From assembly GCA_024742695.1 (NCBI GenBank), contig JANSXY010000020.1, forward strand, positions 1 through 64,000: 64,000 nucleotides of DNA, given 5' to 3'. Of this stretch, positions 35,649 to 43,505 are shown piece by piece. The first letter of the stretch is position 1. Every line of letters begins with the position of its first letter. Made by a program: the position numbers and the translations under genes. A model generated the notes under the pieces. That model had not been told where the DNA came from. It saw only the letters and a program-made list of their open reading frames with translations, and did not search any database. The DNA is from Paracoccaceae bacterium. GTDB taxonomy: Bacteria > Pseudomonadota > Alphaproteobacteria > Rhodobacterales > Rhodobacteraceae.

Positions 35649-36647
35649 ATGAAACACGCATTGCTGACCACTGCCGCCGCCGCGCTCATGGCGCTGGGCA
35701 GCCAGGCCCAGGCGCAGGATCTGAAAATGAGCCACGTGCGCCCGCAGGACGCCACGATCGACGTGGAACTGCGCGCCTTCTCGGCGGCCGTCGCCGAGGC
35801 GACCGGCGGCGACGTCAATGTCGAGATCTTCCCGGCCTCGGCGCTGGGCGACTACACGACCGTGCAGGAACGCATCAGCGTGGGCGCCATCGACATGGCC
35901 ACCCAGCCGGCCGCCACCGCCGCGGACCGCCGGATGCAGATCAGCTCGTTCCCCTACCTTGCCGGCAACTGGGACCAGGCCCGCGCGGTCTACGGGCCCG
36001 GCGGCGTGGTGCGCGAGGTCATGGCCGGGCTTTACGCCGAGCAGGGCATCACCATGCTGGCGGCCTACCCGGTGTATTTCGGCGGCATCTCTCTCAACGT
36101 CGAGAACCCGAATGCCGGCTCGACCGAGCCGAACGGCATCAAGGTGCGCGTGCCGGGCATCAAGAGCTTCCAGCTGACCGGCGAGGCGCTGGGCTACATC
36201 CCCTCGCCGATCCCGTTCTCCGAAGCGTTCACCGCGGTCCAGACCGGCGTCGTCGACGGCGTGATCGGATCGGGGGCGGAGGGCTACTATGCCTCCTTCC
36301 GCGACGTCACCAAGACCTACATCCCCGCCAATACCCATTTCGAGGTCTGGTACATGATCATCTCGGACGAAAGCCTGGCGGGGCTTTCCGACGAGGATCA
36401 GGCCGCGCTGAAGGATCAGGCCGCGGCCTTCGAGGCGACCCGCTGGGAGGTCGCCGAAGCCGACCAGGCCCGCAATGAACAGCGGCTGGTCGACGAACTG
36501 GGCGCGACCGTCGTGGCGCTGAGCGACGCGGAACTGGCCGCCATGGCCGCCAAGGCCCGCGCCGATGTCTGGCCCGCGGTGCTGGAGGACGTGGGCGCCG
36601 ACTGGGGCCAGGCGATCCTTGACCAGGTCGCCGCCGCCGGCAACTGA
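35649..36647 (+). CDS. dctP: TRAP transporter solute-binding protein (DctP family)
   Basis: A 332-residue periplasmic protein with a Sec signal peptide (MKHALLTTAAAALMALG, cut near AQAQ). The conserved arginine that usually salt-bridges a ligand carboxylate is seen in IKVRVPGIKSF, so an organic acid or amino-acid-like ligand is likely. The ATG is preceded by a strong GGAGG site. Candidate substrates are suggested by neighbours: shikimate-type acids (quiC-like gene) or an amino acid/opine (the dehydrogenase genes just downstream). Confidence 0.92.
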   Translation: MKHALLTTAAAALMALGSQAQAQDLKMSHVRPQDATIDVELRAFSAAVAEATGGDVNVEIFPASALGDYTTVQERISVGAIDMATQPAATAADRRMQISSFPYLAGNWDQARAVYGPGGVVREVMAGLYAEQGITMLAAYPVYFGGISLNVENPNAGSTEPNGIKVRVPGIKSFQLTGEALGYIPSPIPFSEAFTAVQTGVVDGVIGSGAEGYYASFRDVTKTYIPANTHFEVWYMIISDESLAGLSDEDQAALKDQAAAFEATRWEVAEADQARNEQRLVDELGATVVALSDAELAAMAAKARADVWPAVLEDVGADWGQAILDQVAAAGN

Positions 36648-36654
36648 TACCAGC

Positions 36655-36694
36655 GGGGGCGGGGCGGATCGTCCGCCCTGCCCCCTGCCTTTTT
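36655..36694 (+). terminator. Rho-independent terminator or attenuator after dctP
   Basis: A GC-rich stem (GGGGCGGGGCGGA pairing with TCCGCCCTGCCCC, one wobble, loop TCG) is followed by TTTTT. It ends only about 20 bases before the start of the oxidoreductase gene, so it probably limits read-through from the transporter genes into the enzyme genes rather than fully separating them. Confidence 0.7.
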
Positions 36695-36714
36695 CGCGCC
36701 ATCGGGACGGGCCC

Positions 36715-37815
36715 ATGGACACCGATTATGCCATCATCGGGGGCGGCGTTGTCGGCCTCTCGGTCGCCTGGGGGCTGCTGAAGCGCGGCCTGACGGTGAC
36801 GGTTCTGGATGGCGACGACGGTGCGTTCCGGGCCAGCCGGGGGAACTTCGGCCTGGTCTGGGTGCAGTCCAAGGGCATGACCCAGCCGCGCTACGCCCGG
36901 TGGTCGCAGCAATCCGCCGCGATCTGGGCGGAGTTCGCGGCGGAACTGGGGGCCAATACCGGGCAGGCGGTGCCCTTGGAACAGAAGGGCGGGTATGACC
37001 TGCATTTCTCGGAAGAGACGCTGCAGGCGACCGTGGAGAGATACGAGGGCCTGAAGGCGAAGCTGGGCGGCGATTACCCGTTCGAGGTGCTGGGCCACAA
37101 CGCGCTGCGCAAGGAAGAGCCGCATATCGGCCCGAAGGTCGTGGGCGCGATCCTGCACCACCAGGATGGCCACGCGAACCCGCTGAAGCTGCTGCGGGCG
37201 CTCGCCGCCGACGTGCGGCGCATGGGTGGCCGGGTGCTGACCGGCAAGACGGTGACCGGCGTCAGCAAGCCCGACGGGTTCCGCATCGCCTGCGCCGATG
37301 GCAGTGTCACCGGCGCGGGCAAGGTGATCCTTTCCGCCGGGCTGGGGGCCGCGCAGCTTGGCCCGGCGATGGGATTCAAGGCCCCGGTCCGGCCGCAGCG
37401 CGGGCAGGTGCTGATTACCGAGAAACTGCCGAAGCTGATCAACCGCCCCTCGCTGATCGCCCGGCAGGTCGACGAGGGCGGCATCCAGATCGGCGCCACC
37501 AACGAAGAGGTGGGCCCCGACGACCGGGTGACGCAACCGGGCCTTTCGGGTCTCGCCGCAGAGGCGATCGCCGCCTATCCCGCGCTCGCGCGCGCGCAAC
37601 TCGTCCGGTCCTGGGGGGCGCTTCGGGTGCTGTCGCCCGATGGTCTGCCGATCTACCAGGAAAGCGCCGAGATGCCGGGCGCCTACCTGGTGACCTGTCA
37701 CAGCGGCATCACGCTTGCCGCCGCCCATGCGCGCCTGCTGCCCGACTGGCTGGAACGCAGCGCGGCCGCGCCCGACCTGGAGGTTTTCGGTGAAGCCCGT
37801 TTCGCCGTTTCTTGA
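36715..37815 (+). CDS. FAD-dependent oxidoreductase, DAO family (HcnC-like catalytic subunit)
   Basis: A 366-residue flavoprotein with the N-terminal dinucleotide motif AIIGGGVVGLSVAWGLL. It belongs to the glycine/D-amino-acid oxidase family and, with the two following genes, resembles the three-subunit HcnABC-type dehydrogenases. These include hydrogen cyanide synthase, opine oxidases and hydroxyproline dehydrogenases. Oxidation of an amino acid or opine to an imine, with electrons passed to the other subunits, is the likely reaction. The next gene starts inside its 3' end (26-bp overlap). Confidence 0.88.
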   Translation: MDTDYAIIGGGVVGLSVAWGLLKRGLTVTVLDGDDGAFRASRGNFGLVWVQSKGMTQPRYARWSQQSAAIWAEFAAELGANTGQAVPLEQKGGYDLHFSEETLQATVERYEGLKAKLGGDYPFEVLGHNALRKEEPHIGPKVVGAILHHQDGHANPLKLLRALAADVRRMGGRVLTGKTVTGVSKPDGFRIACADGSVTGAGKVILSAGLGAAQLGPAMGFKAPVRPQRGQVLITEKLPKLINRPSLIARQVDEGGIQIGATNEEVGPDDRVTQPGLSGLAAEAIAAYPALARAQLVRSWGALRVLSPDGLPIYQESAEMPGAYLVTCHSGITLAAAHARLLPDWLERSAAAPDLEVFGEARFAVS

Positions 37816-38104
37816 GACCGAGTCCGGGACCGAGGCCGGGCCGCGGGTGCCGGTGTCGTTTGACGGCCGGACGCTGGAATTGCCGGAGGGCGCGAACCTG
37901 GCCGCCGCCCTTCTGGCCGCCGGGGTGCAGGTGTTCCGCCGGACCCCGGTCTCGGGGGCGCCGCGCGCGCCCTATTGCATGATGGGGGCCTGTTTCGACT
38001 GTCTTGTCGAGATCGACGGGGTGGTGCGGCAGGCCTGCATGATCGAGGTGACCGGGGGGCTGGCGATCCGCAGACCGCACGAGGCGCATGATGACCCGGC
38101 GTGA
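37790..38104 (+). CDS. Small [2Fe-2S] ferredoxin-like subunit (HcnA-like)
   Basis: A 104-residue protein with a plant-type-like [2Fe-2S] motif: PYCMMGACFDC followed about 13 residues later by RQACM. The GTG at 37790 has a perfect GGAGG six bases upstream, located inside the preceding gene, so translation is coupled. It is the electron-transfer partner of the flanking flavoproteins. Its own stop overlaps the next gene. Confidence 0.88.
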   Translation: MKPVSPFLETESGTEAGPRVPVSFDGRTLELPEGANLAAALLAAGVQVFRRTPVSGAPRAPYCMMGACFDCLVEIDGVVRQACMIEVTGGLAIRRPHEAHDDPA

Positions 38105-39482
38105 CCTTGCGATCATCGGCGCGGGGCCCGCCGGAATGGCCGCGGCGGCGCAGGCCGCCGCCCTCGGGCTGGCCGTGACGCTCGTGGACGAACAGCCCCG
38201 GCCGGGCGGCCAGATCTACCGTGACGTCGACCGGGCCGTGGCGCTGCGCGGCGCGATCCTGGGGGCCGACTACGGCCGTGGCGCCAGGCTCACCGCCGGG
38301 CTGCGGCGCGACGGCATCGACCATGTGGCGGGGGCCGTCGTCTGGGCGATCGAGGAGGGGTTCTCGATCCTCTACACGCGTGAGGGGCGCGGCGCGCGGA
38401 TCGCGGCAGACCGCGTCCTGCTGGCCACCGGCGCGCTGGAACGGCCGATGCCGCTGCCCGGCTGGACGCTGCCGGGGGTGATGACGGCCGGGGCGGGGCA
38501 GATCCTGCTCAAGCAATCCGGGGTGCTGGCGCGGCGCGCGGTGCTGGTGGGATCAGGGCCGCTGCTTTACCTGATCGCGGCGCAGATGGTGCGCGCGGGC
38601 ACGCCGCCGCTGGCGCTGGTGGAAACGCAAAGCCGCGGCGACCTTGCCCGCGCCATGGGTCATGCCGGCGGTGCGCTGCGCGGCTGGCGCTATCTGGCCA
38701 AGGGGCTGGGGCTGCTGGCCGAGATCGCCCGCGCCCGCGTTCCCCGGCATACCGGCGCGACCGGCATCGCGATCGAGGGCGAGGGCCGGGCCGAGGCCGT
38801 CCGCTTCACCAGCCGCGGCCGCGCGCATCGCATCGCCTGCGACACGGTCTTCCTGCATCACGGCGTGGTTCCGAACATGCAGGCGGCCCGGTCGCTGGGC
38901 GTGGCGCATCGCTGGCACCAGGCTCAGGCCTGCTTCGTGCCGCAGTTGGACGGCTGGGGCCGGACCGAGATGCCGGGCCTGTTCATCGCCGGGGACGGGG
39001 CCGGGATCGGCGGCGCGGCGGCGGCCGAGATCGCCGGGCGCCTCGCCGCCCTGAAACTCGCCGAGGAGGCGGGGCGACTGTCGCCCGAGGCATGCGACCG
39101 GCAGGCGCGCCCGTTGCGGGCCGCGCAGGCCCGCGAACTGGCCGCACGCGCGTTCCTAGACCGGGCCTATCCGCCTTTTGCCGAGGCGTTGGCCCCGGCC
39201 GACGCGACGGTGGTGTGCCGTTGCGAAGAGGTCACGGCGGGCGAGATCCGGGGCCATGCGCGGCTTGGCTGCCTTGGCCCGAACCAGGCCAAGGCCTTCG
39301 GGCGCGCGGGCATGGGGCCCTGCCAGGGGCGCTATTGCGGCCTGACCGTCACCGCGCTTCTCGCCGAGGCGAACGCGCGAACGCCGGACGAAACCGGCTA
39401 CTACCGGATCCGGCCACCGCTGAAACCGGTGACGCTTGGCGAACTGGCCGCGATGGAGGATGCTGCCGAAGCGGCGCAATAG
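38088..39482 (+). CDS. FAD/NAD(P)-binding oxidoreductase with BFD-like [2Fe-2S] domain (HcnB-like)
   Basis: A 464-residue flavoprotein. The N-terminus has LAIIGAGPAGMAAAAQAA, a second nucleotide motif lies near residue 148 (AVLVGSGPLLYL), and a GDGAGIGGA motif near residue 303. The C-terminal region has four cysteines in VVCRCEEVTAGEI and GPCQGRYCG, typical of the BFD-like [2Fe-2S] domain of opine oxidase, SoxA and HcnB. Tandem ATGs at 38088 and 38091 are possible; GAGG fits 38091 well. It completes the three-subunit dehydrogenase with the two preceding genes. Confidence 0.88.
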   Translation: MMTRRDLAIIGAGPAGMAAAAQAAALGLAVTLVDEQPRPGGQIYRDVDRAVALRGAILGADYGRGARLTAGLRRDGIDHVAGAVVWAIEEGFSILYTREGRGARIAADRVLLATGALERPMPLPGWTLPGVMTAGAGQILLKQSGVLARRAVLVGSGPLLYLIAAQMVRAGTPPLALVETQSRGDLARAMGHAGGALRGWRYLAKGLGLLAEIARARVPRHTGATGIAIEGEGRAEAVRFTSRGRAHRIACDTVFLHHGVVPNMQAARSLGVAHRWHQAQACFVPQLDGWGRTEMPGLFIAGDGAGIGGAAAAEIAGRLAALKLAEEAGRLSPEACDRQARPLRAAQARELAARAFLDRAYPPFAEALAPADATVVCRCEEVTAGEIRGHARLGCLGPNQAKAFGRAGMGPCQGRYCGLTVTALLAEANARTPDETGYYRIRPPLKPVTLGELAAMEDAAEAAQ

Positions 39483-39491
39483 GAGAACGAC

Positions 39492-39830
39492 ATGATCGAA
39501 CGGATCGAGACCGGGCGGCGGATGAGCAAGATCGTCAAGCACGGGGGTGTGGCCTATCTGGCCGGTCAGGTGGGGGATGGCGCCACGGTGGCCGAACAGA
39601 CCCGCGATTGCCTGTCGCGGATCGAGGCGTTGTTGGCGACGGCGGGATCCTCGCCCGAGCGGATCCTCCAGGCGGTCATCTGGCTGGCCGATATCGACGA
39701 TTTCGACGAGATGAACGCGGTCTGGGATGCCTGGGTGCCCGAGGGTCATGCCCCGGCGCGCGCCTGCGGCGAAGCCCGGCTCGCCCGGTCCGATCTGAAG
39801 GTCGAGATCATCGTCACGGCGGCCTGCTGA
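39492..39830 (+). CDS. RidA-family reactive-intermediate deaminase
   Basis: A 112-residue protein of the RidA/YjgF/UK114 family. It has the VAYLAGQVG strand, the [21 protein letters not shown] helix and the C-terminal block with Arg in [12 protein letters not shown], which normally supplies the carboxylate-binding arginine. RidA proteins hydrolyse enamine/imine products of amino-acid-oxidising enzymes, which fits the dehydrogenase encoded directly upstream. GGAG precedes the ATG. Confidence 0.9.
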   Translation: MIERIETGRRMSKIVKHGGVAYLAGQVGDGATVAEQTRDCLSRIEALLATAGSSPERILQAVIWLADIDDFDEMNAVWDAWVPEGHAPARACGEARLARSDLKVEIIVTAAC

Positions 39831-39887
39831 TCCGGGCCGGAGGGCGGCCGGACCGTACTCTGCCGGCGTCCTTCGAGTTCGTCTCCG

Positions 39888-40004
39888 TCATGTGCGCGAT
39901 GAAGGGGCCGCGAACCGCGAAAGCCTGGCCAGGGCCAGGTCTTTCCCGTCGTCGGCGTTGCCGCCGCCGAAATCCGTGCTGATGATGTGAAGAGGAGCGT
40001 TCAT
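39888..40004 (-). pseudogene. Broken gene start, family not recognised
   Basis: A minus-strand ORF begins at an ATG (40004) with a good GGAGG site and reads MNAPLHIISTDFGGGNADDG, then stops after 38 codons. Past that point another frame reads RGPFIAHMTETNSKDAG, which looks like continued coding sequence, so a frameshift or deletion has probably broken the gene. It converges with the RidA gene. I cannot name the family. Confidence 0.3.
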
Positions 40005-40049
40005 GACGCCTCCATCGCTGGGCCGGATTGGGGCCGGCCGACTGATGGG

Positions 40050-40067
40050 GGCATGGGATCCCATGCC
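40050..40067. repeat. Perfect 18-bp palindrome
   Basis: GGCATGGGATCCCATGCC is its own reverse complement over all 18 bases. It stands in non-coding DNA between the broken gene start and the transposon. Its role is unknown. Confidence 0.6.
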
Positions 40068-40212
40068 GACGATCGCGTCCCGGAAGACGGCGCGCTACGG
40101 CGCCGCCACGATGGTCAAGTCTCGCAGGCCCGGTTCCGTCCAGTTCTGCCGCAGCCCTAAGTGCGAGGGGCTCACCAGGATTGAGAGGTCGGTTGCGTCG
40201 GTCGGACCCAGA

Positions 40213-40244
40213 TCTGCGCGGCTTCTTCGAACACGCCGCGCAGA
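40213..40244. repeat. Inverted repeat, 10-bp arms
   Basis: Arms TCTGCGCGGC and GCCGCGCAGA enclose a 12-base loop. There is no T-tract in either direction, so it is not a standard terminator. It could be part of decayed coding sequence. Confidence 0.4.
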
Positions 40245-40394
40245 CCCGGGCGCCGCCGATGTCCAGGCTTTCCTACCGGAGATACTTAGGAGTAACCCGA
40301 GCCCATTGAGGCCAAATCAATGATATCAGGTACTTAAGTCTCTGAGGGCAAGTATCCCCGGACCAAATGTGCAGAAAACCCCCCGGAAAGGGCG

Positions 40395-40580
40395 TTTATC
40401 GCCGTACGACACACCTGATCCGACCACCTTATCGTGGCCATCAATCGCCAGAGTTGCCGCCTAACCCATTGTTTTATATATAGTCTAATTTCCGCGCGGC
40501 CAGCAACTTGGCCATTCTGCAACCGATTTGTGGCCATTGGGAAAATGCACGTGGTGACAGAATTTGTTGGCATTTGCCGT
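40395..40580 (+). repeat. Candidate transposase-binding repeats near the left end
   Basis: A degenerate motif about TTTGTGGCCATT occurs at least three times in the same direction (TTATCGTGGCCATCAA at 40428, AACTTGGCCATTCTG near 40505, ATTTGTGGCCATTGGG near 40526). A weaker copy is at 40561 (AATTTGTTGGCATTTG). Tn7-like ends carry such arrays of TnsB/TniA sites. No matching inverted copies were found at the right side. Confidence 0.35.
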
Positions 40581-40603
40581 CTCTGCCGCGCGCGGACAAA
40601 GAA

Positions 40604-40628
40604 GAAGGCCGCCTGAGTGGCGGCCTTC
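40604..40628 (-). terminator. Rho-independent terminator after tniQ
   Basis: Perfect 10-base arms (GAAGGCCGCC / GGCGGCCTTC) with a 5-base loop. Read on the minus strand it is followed by TTCTTTGT, so it ends the transposition operon about 45 bases after the tniQ stop. Confidence 0.75.
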
Positions 40629-40672
40629 AGTACGATGATTTGAGAACTTTTCTGTCCGAATGCGGCGGGGGT

Positions 40673-42520
40673 CTATGCAGCCTTTGGCGCCGGGAACTGG
40701 TCGATCCGATAGAGATCCATCCCGATCTCGTGTCGGTGAATGGCCGGGCGGGCACGGGTTTTCTTGAGATGGTGCAATAGCTCCGATGCCCCGCAGTTCT
40801 GTGTGTTGGCGATCTGCGGGACGGTCGCGAACCTGGCCATGAAGGTCGCGACATCATCTTCGCCGAACCGATGAAACTGGTGCGAACCGTTCCGTCCGAC
40901 CACGATCGTTGACGGGATGCGCGGTTCGTCTTCCCGTAGGACAAGGGCCCACCCAGTCGAACGCGAAACATTGAGGCGCCCGAACACTTCGCTGGCCCTG
41001 AGACCCTGCTTGCAGATCCCGATCTCCGTCCTCACTTCGTCGGGGTCGACGTGGATCGCCGCGATCCCGGATGCATGCGCCAGCCGCACGACCCTGGTGA
41101 GGAAACCTCCCAACACGAGGTGGAGGACATCGACACTGGTGGCCTTTGCTTTTTCCGCGGCCTTCGAGATCGGCACCATCTCCAGCGGAACAGATTGGAC
41201 AACGGTCGCGCAGTCATGCAGCTTTTCGAGGAACGCGCCGACTTCGCGAGAATCGACAGATTTCCGGGTCCGCCCAATGGCGGCAATGACCCGGTTCGAA
41301 ATCTGCCGAAGAAGGCCCTCATCGAGCAACTGCTCAGCCTGTGGGCGGGTGCAGTTCAGGGCGGTGCCGAGCGCGCTGACATGGATCTGCCTGCCAATGG
41401 AGTTGGCGAGTTTCTGACCTTCGTGTGCATCGAAGACGTGATGCCCGGTGACCTTTTCCTCAACGGGAATGAGGCCGTTGGCAGCAAGAACATTGCGAAG
41501 CGTCTTGGGGTGTAGCCGCGCCTCGGCGGCAAGCGACTCGACGCTGTGAAGGCGTCGCTCGGCCAGCGGGCCGCCAAGAACTGTGGTGCCTCCAGCGATT
41601 TCCATGGTGTCAAAGATGTGTTCGCGAAGGATGCGTTTGATGTCCCCCGGATCCTTGGTGCCCTTGGCGAAGGACAGCCACTCGTAGAGCGCGCCGAAGA
41701 CCTTTCGGCCGCCTGGTTTCCCGCCCTTGCCACGGAACTCGGCCTGGACGCCGTGAAGGGCTTCGCGAATTGCCGCTTCGCCGGCGGAAGTGACCGCAAA
41801 ACCCGTACGGCCAGCGCGGTCCCAATCCTGCATGCCAAGGGTCGCGGGCTGCGCCGCAGACCCGAACTCGAGAAGGAGGCCGAGCATCTCGGTCGCCCGC
41901 ACCGCCTGTTCTAGACTCTGGCTGTCGAGCCAGTCATGCGGTGTGTCACCGTCGAGCCGTTGCATCACGTAGACCTGCAGAGGGGACGGCGTCTGCTCCG
42001 GAGCGCATTCGATCAGGCGATCGAGATCGTCGCCGCGCTCCGGCACCCGACGGGCGAGCTCGTGGTACTTGTCATGCCATTGCGCCTTCTCCCGGGCGAC
42101 GAGGGCAAGACCGTGTCGCGGACAGGTGCGGACGGCACCCAAGGTCCAATCGAGACGCCCGCGCCGGGCGCTTCCCACGTCGGCGGCACCGGCGTCATCC
42201 TCGCGCAGGCAGGCGGGGCAGAACACCGTGTAGGGGCTCGAGAAGAACTCCGAACTCACAACGTTTCCGCGCAGGTTGAAACGGCGCTTGGCAACGCGGC
42301 ACGCGGCATTGCGATGCAACGCTTCGCCTTCGACGCCGGCAACCGCGGACAGGCGCTCCACGGCATCATGCTCGCCGCCGAGCAAGGCTTCGGGGCTGAT
42401 ACCGATGTCGCGCAAGAACGGAACGACCGAGCTGCGGATGTGGAAACTCGCGAGGCGGGTCGCGAAGGAGAGCGGCGTCTCTGCCGGATCGAAGGGGAGG
42501 AAGGGAAACAGAGCCGGCAT
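40673..42520 (-). CDS. tniQ: TniQ family transposon targeting protein (long, TnsD-like)
   Basis: A 615-residue protein starting MPALFPFLPFDPAETPLSFA, the usual TniQ N-terminus. A zinc finger is visible: FCPAC near residue 104 and RTCPRHGLAL about 30 residues later (C-x2-C...C-x2-H). At 615 residues it is longer than simple TniQ proteins (about 400) and nearer to TnsD, which recognises a fixed chromosomal site. The C-terminal half has several helix-turn-helix-like stretches, such as HSVESLAAEARLHPKTLRNV and LRASEVFGRLNVSRSTGWAL, that could bind DNA. ATG 42520 has GGAGG six bases upstream; the longer frame is not supported. It is the last gene of the operon. Confidence 0.88.
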   Translation of the reverse strand: MPALFPFLPFDPAETPLSFATRLASFHIRSSVVPFLRDIGISPEALLGGEHDAVERLSAVAGVEGEALHRNAACRVAKRRFNLRGNVVSSEFFSSPYTVFCPACLREDDAGAADVGSARRGRLDWTLGAVRTCPRHGLALVAREKAQWHDKYHELARRVPERGDDLDRLIECAPEQTPSPLQVYVMQRLDGDTPHDWLDSQSLEQAVRATEMLGLLLEFGSAAQPATLGMQDWDRAGRTGFAVTSAGEAAIREALHGVQAEFRGKGGKPGGRKVFGALYEWLSFAKGTKDPGDIKRILREHIFDTMEIAGGTTVLGGPLAERRLHSVESLAAEARLHPKTLRNVLAANGLIPVEEKVTGHHVFDAHEGQKLANSIGRQIHVSALGTALNCTRPQAEQLLDEGLLRQISNRVIAAIGRTRKSVDSREVGAFLEKLHDCATVVQSVPLEMVPISKAAEKAKATSVDVLHLVLGGFLTRVVRLAHASGIAAIHVDPDEVRTEIGICKQGLRASEVFGRLNVSRSTGWALVLREDEPRIPSTIVVGRNGSHQFHRFGEDDVATFMARFATVPQIANTQNCGASELLHHLKKTRARPAIHRHEIGMDLYRIDQFPAPKAA

Positions 42521-42548
42521 GTCAGGCCTCCGTCTGGAAATGACCGGA

Positions 42549-43505
42549 TTACTTCGCGCTCGGGCGCAGATTGATGGACGACCAGCGGGGCGCCATGAAG
42601 ACGTTCTCGGCAACCGGGCACCCTTCTCTTTCGAAGTAGGCTTCCGCGAAGTGTTCGATTGTCAGGCGGGAGGCGCCGCGCATCAGAGCCACCTCGATCG
42701 CCGCAATCATCTGTTCTACGCAAAGGCCGAAGCGCTGCTGACCTGCATAGGCAAGGCGTTCTACGAGGTCGCCCTGCTCGGGCCGATCCAGAGCAGCGGT
42801 ATCGCAGAAGTTGCCCAGAACCTTGGCCAGGACCTTTCGATCTGCAGCCGTCGAAACGGGCGGCAGATCGAAACGGGCGAAGCGACGCTTCACCTGGCTG
42901 TCCTTGCAGAGATCGTCCCAGAGTATCTCGAGGCCCGAGAGGACCACGATCACGGCTCCGGTTCCCTGCATGCGGCGCTTGAGGTGATTGAGGATCTCCG
43001 GAGCGTCGGTTTTACTTTTGCCCGCGAAAATGTCGTGGGCCTCATCGATCCAGAGAACGACGGTGCCGAGGAGAGCAAGACGGGTATCGACGTCCGCCCA
43101 GATCTTCCACGCCGGACGGTCGGAATGGATTTCCGAGTATCCGGTGGCCTTCAGGATTTCCATTCCGAGGCTCTTGATCGTGGCCGGGTTCGGCACACTG
43201 ACAGCCACGAGAGGCATCTGGGCAGCTTCCGACGGCTGCAGCGCCGGATGCTTCGACAGCGCGCGATGCACCAGCGACGTCTTGCCGCTGCCTGCAGTGC
43301 CGGTGAGGGCGATGCCGCGCGTCTCACCGGTTGACGTGAAGGTCACGGGGCGGCCCGTGAACCCGCCGGCCTCGTCGCGCATCAGCAGGCGGTCTAGCTT
43401 CGCGACAAACGCCCGGTCCCGTTCGAGAGTGATGTACTTTCCCATCACGGCGGCGATCGCATGCGGTGTGGTCTGTGCGGAAGGGCTGGCAAGGCTAGTC
43501 ATCAT
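42549..43505 (-). CDS. tniB: TniB/TnsC-like AAA+ ATPase, transposition regulator
   Basis: A 318-residue ATPase with Walker A GTAGSGKT, Walker B VVLWIDEAHDIF, a sensor region VIVVLSGLE and a candidate arginine finger in KRRFARFDLPP. TnsC/TniB proteins form a filament on target DNA, link the TniQ target selector to the transposase, and enforce target choice. Tandem ATGs at 43505/43502 overlap the tniA stop. The tniQ start follows 28 bases after its stop. Confidence 0.9.
   Translation of the reverse strand: MMTSLASPSAQTTPHAIAAVMGKYITLERDRAFVAKLDRLLMRDEAGGFTGRPVTFTSTGETRGIALTGTAGSGKTSLVHRALSKHPALQPSEAAQMPLVAVSVPNPATIKSLGMEILKATGYSEIHSDRPAWKIWADVDTRLALLGTVVLWIDEAHDIFAGKSKTDAPEILNHLKRRMQGTGAVIVVLSGLEILWDDLCKDSQVKRRFARFDLPPVSTAADRKVLAKVLGNFCDTAALDRPEQGDLVERLAYAGQQRFGLCVEQMIAAIEVALMRGASRLTIEHFAEAYFEREGCPVAENVFMAPRWSSINLRPSAK

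Larger units (their letters stand above)
40005..40600. other. Intergenic region left of the transposon genes
   Basis: No intact gene is seen. One minus-strand stretch near 40190-40260 reads GLRGVFEEAAQIWVRPTQPT before a stop and may be a gene tail. The base composition changes near 40320: to the right it is AT-richer (for example TTTTATATATAG near 40475) with repeated TGGCCAT words, which suggests that the transposon end lies around 40320-40430. Confidence 0.4.
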
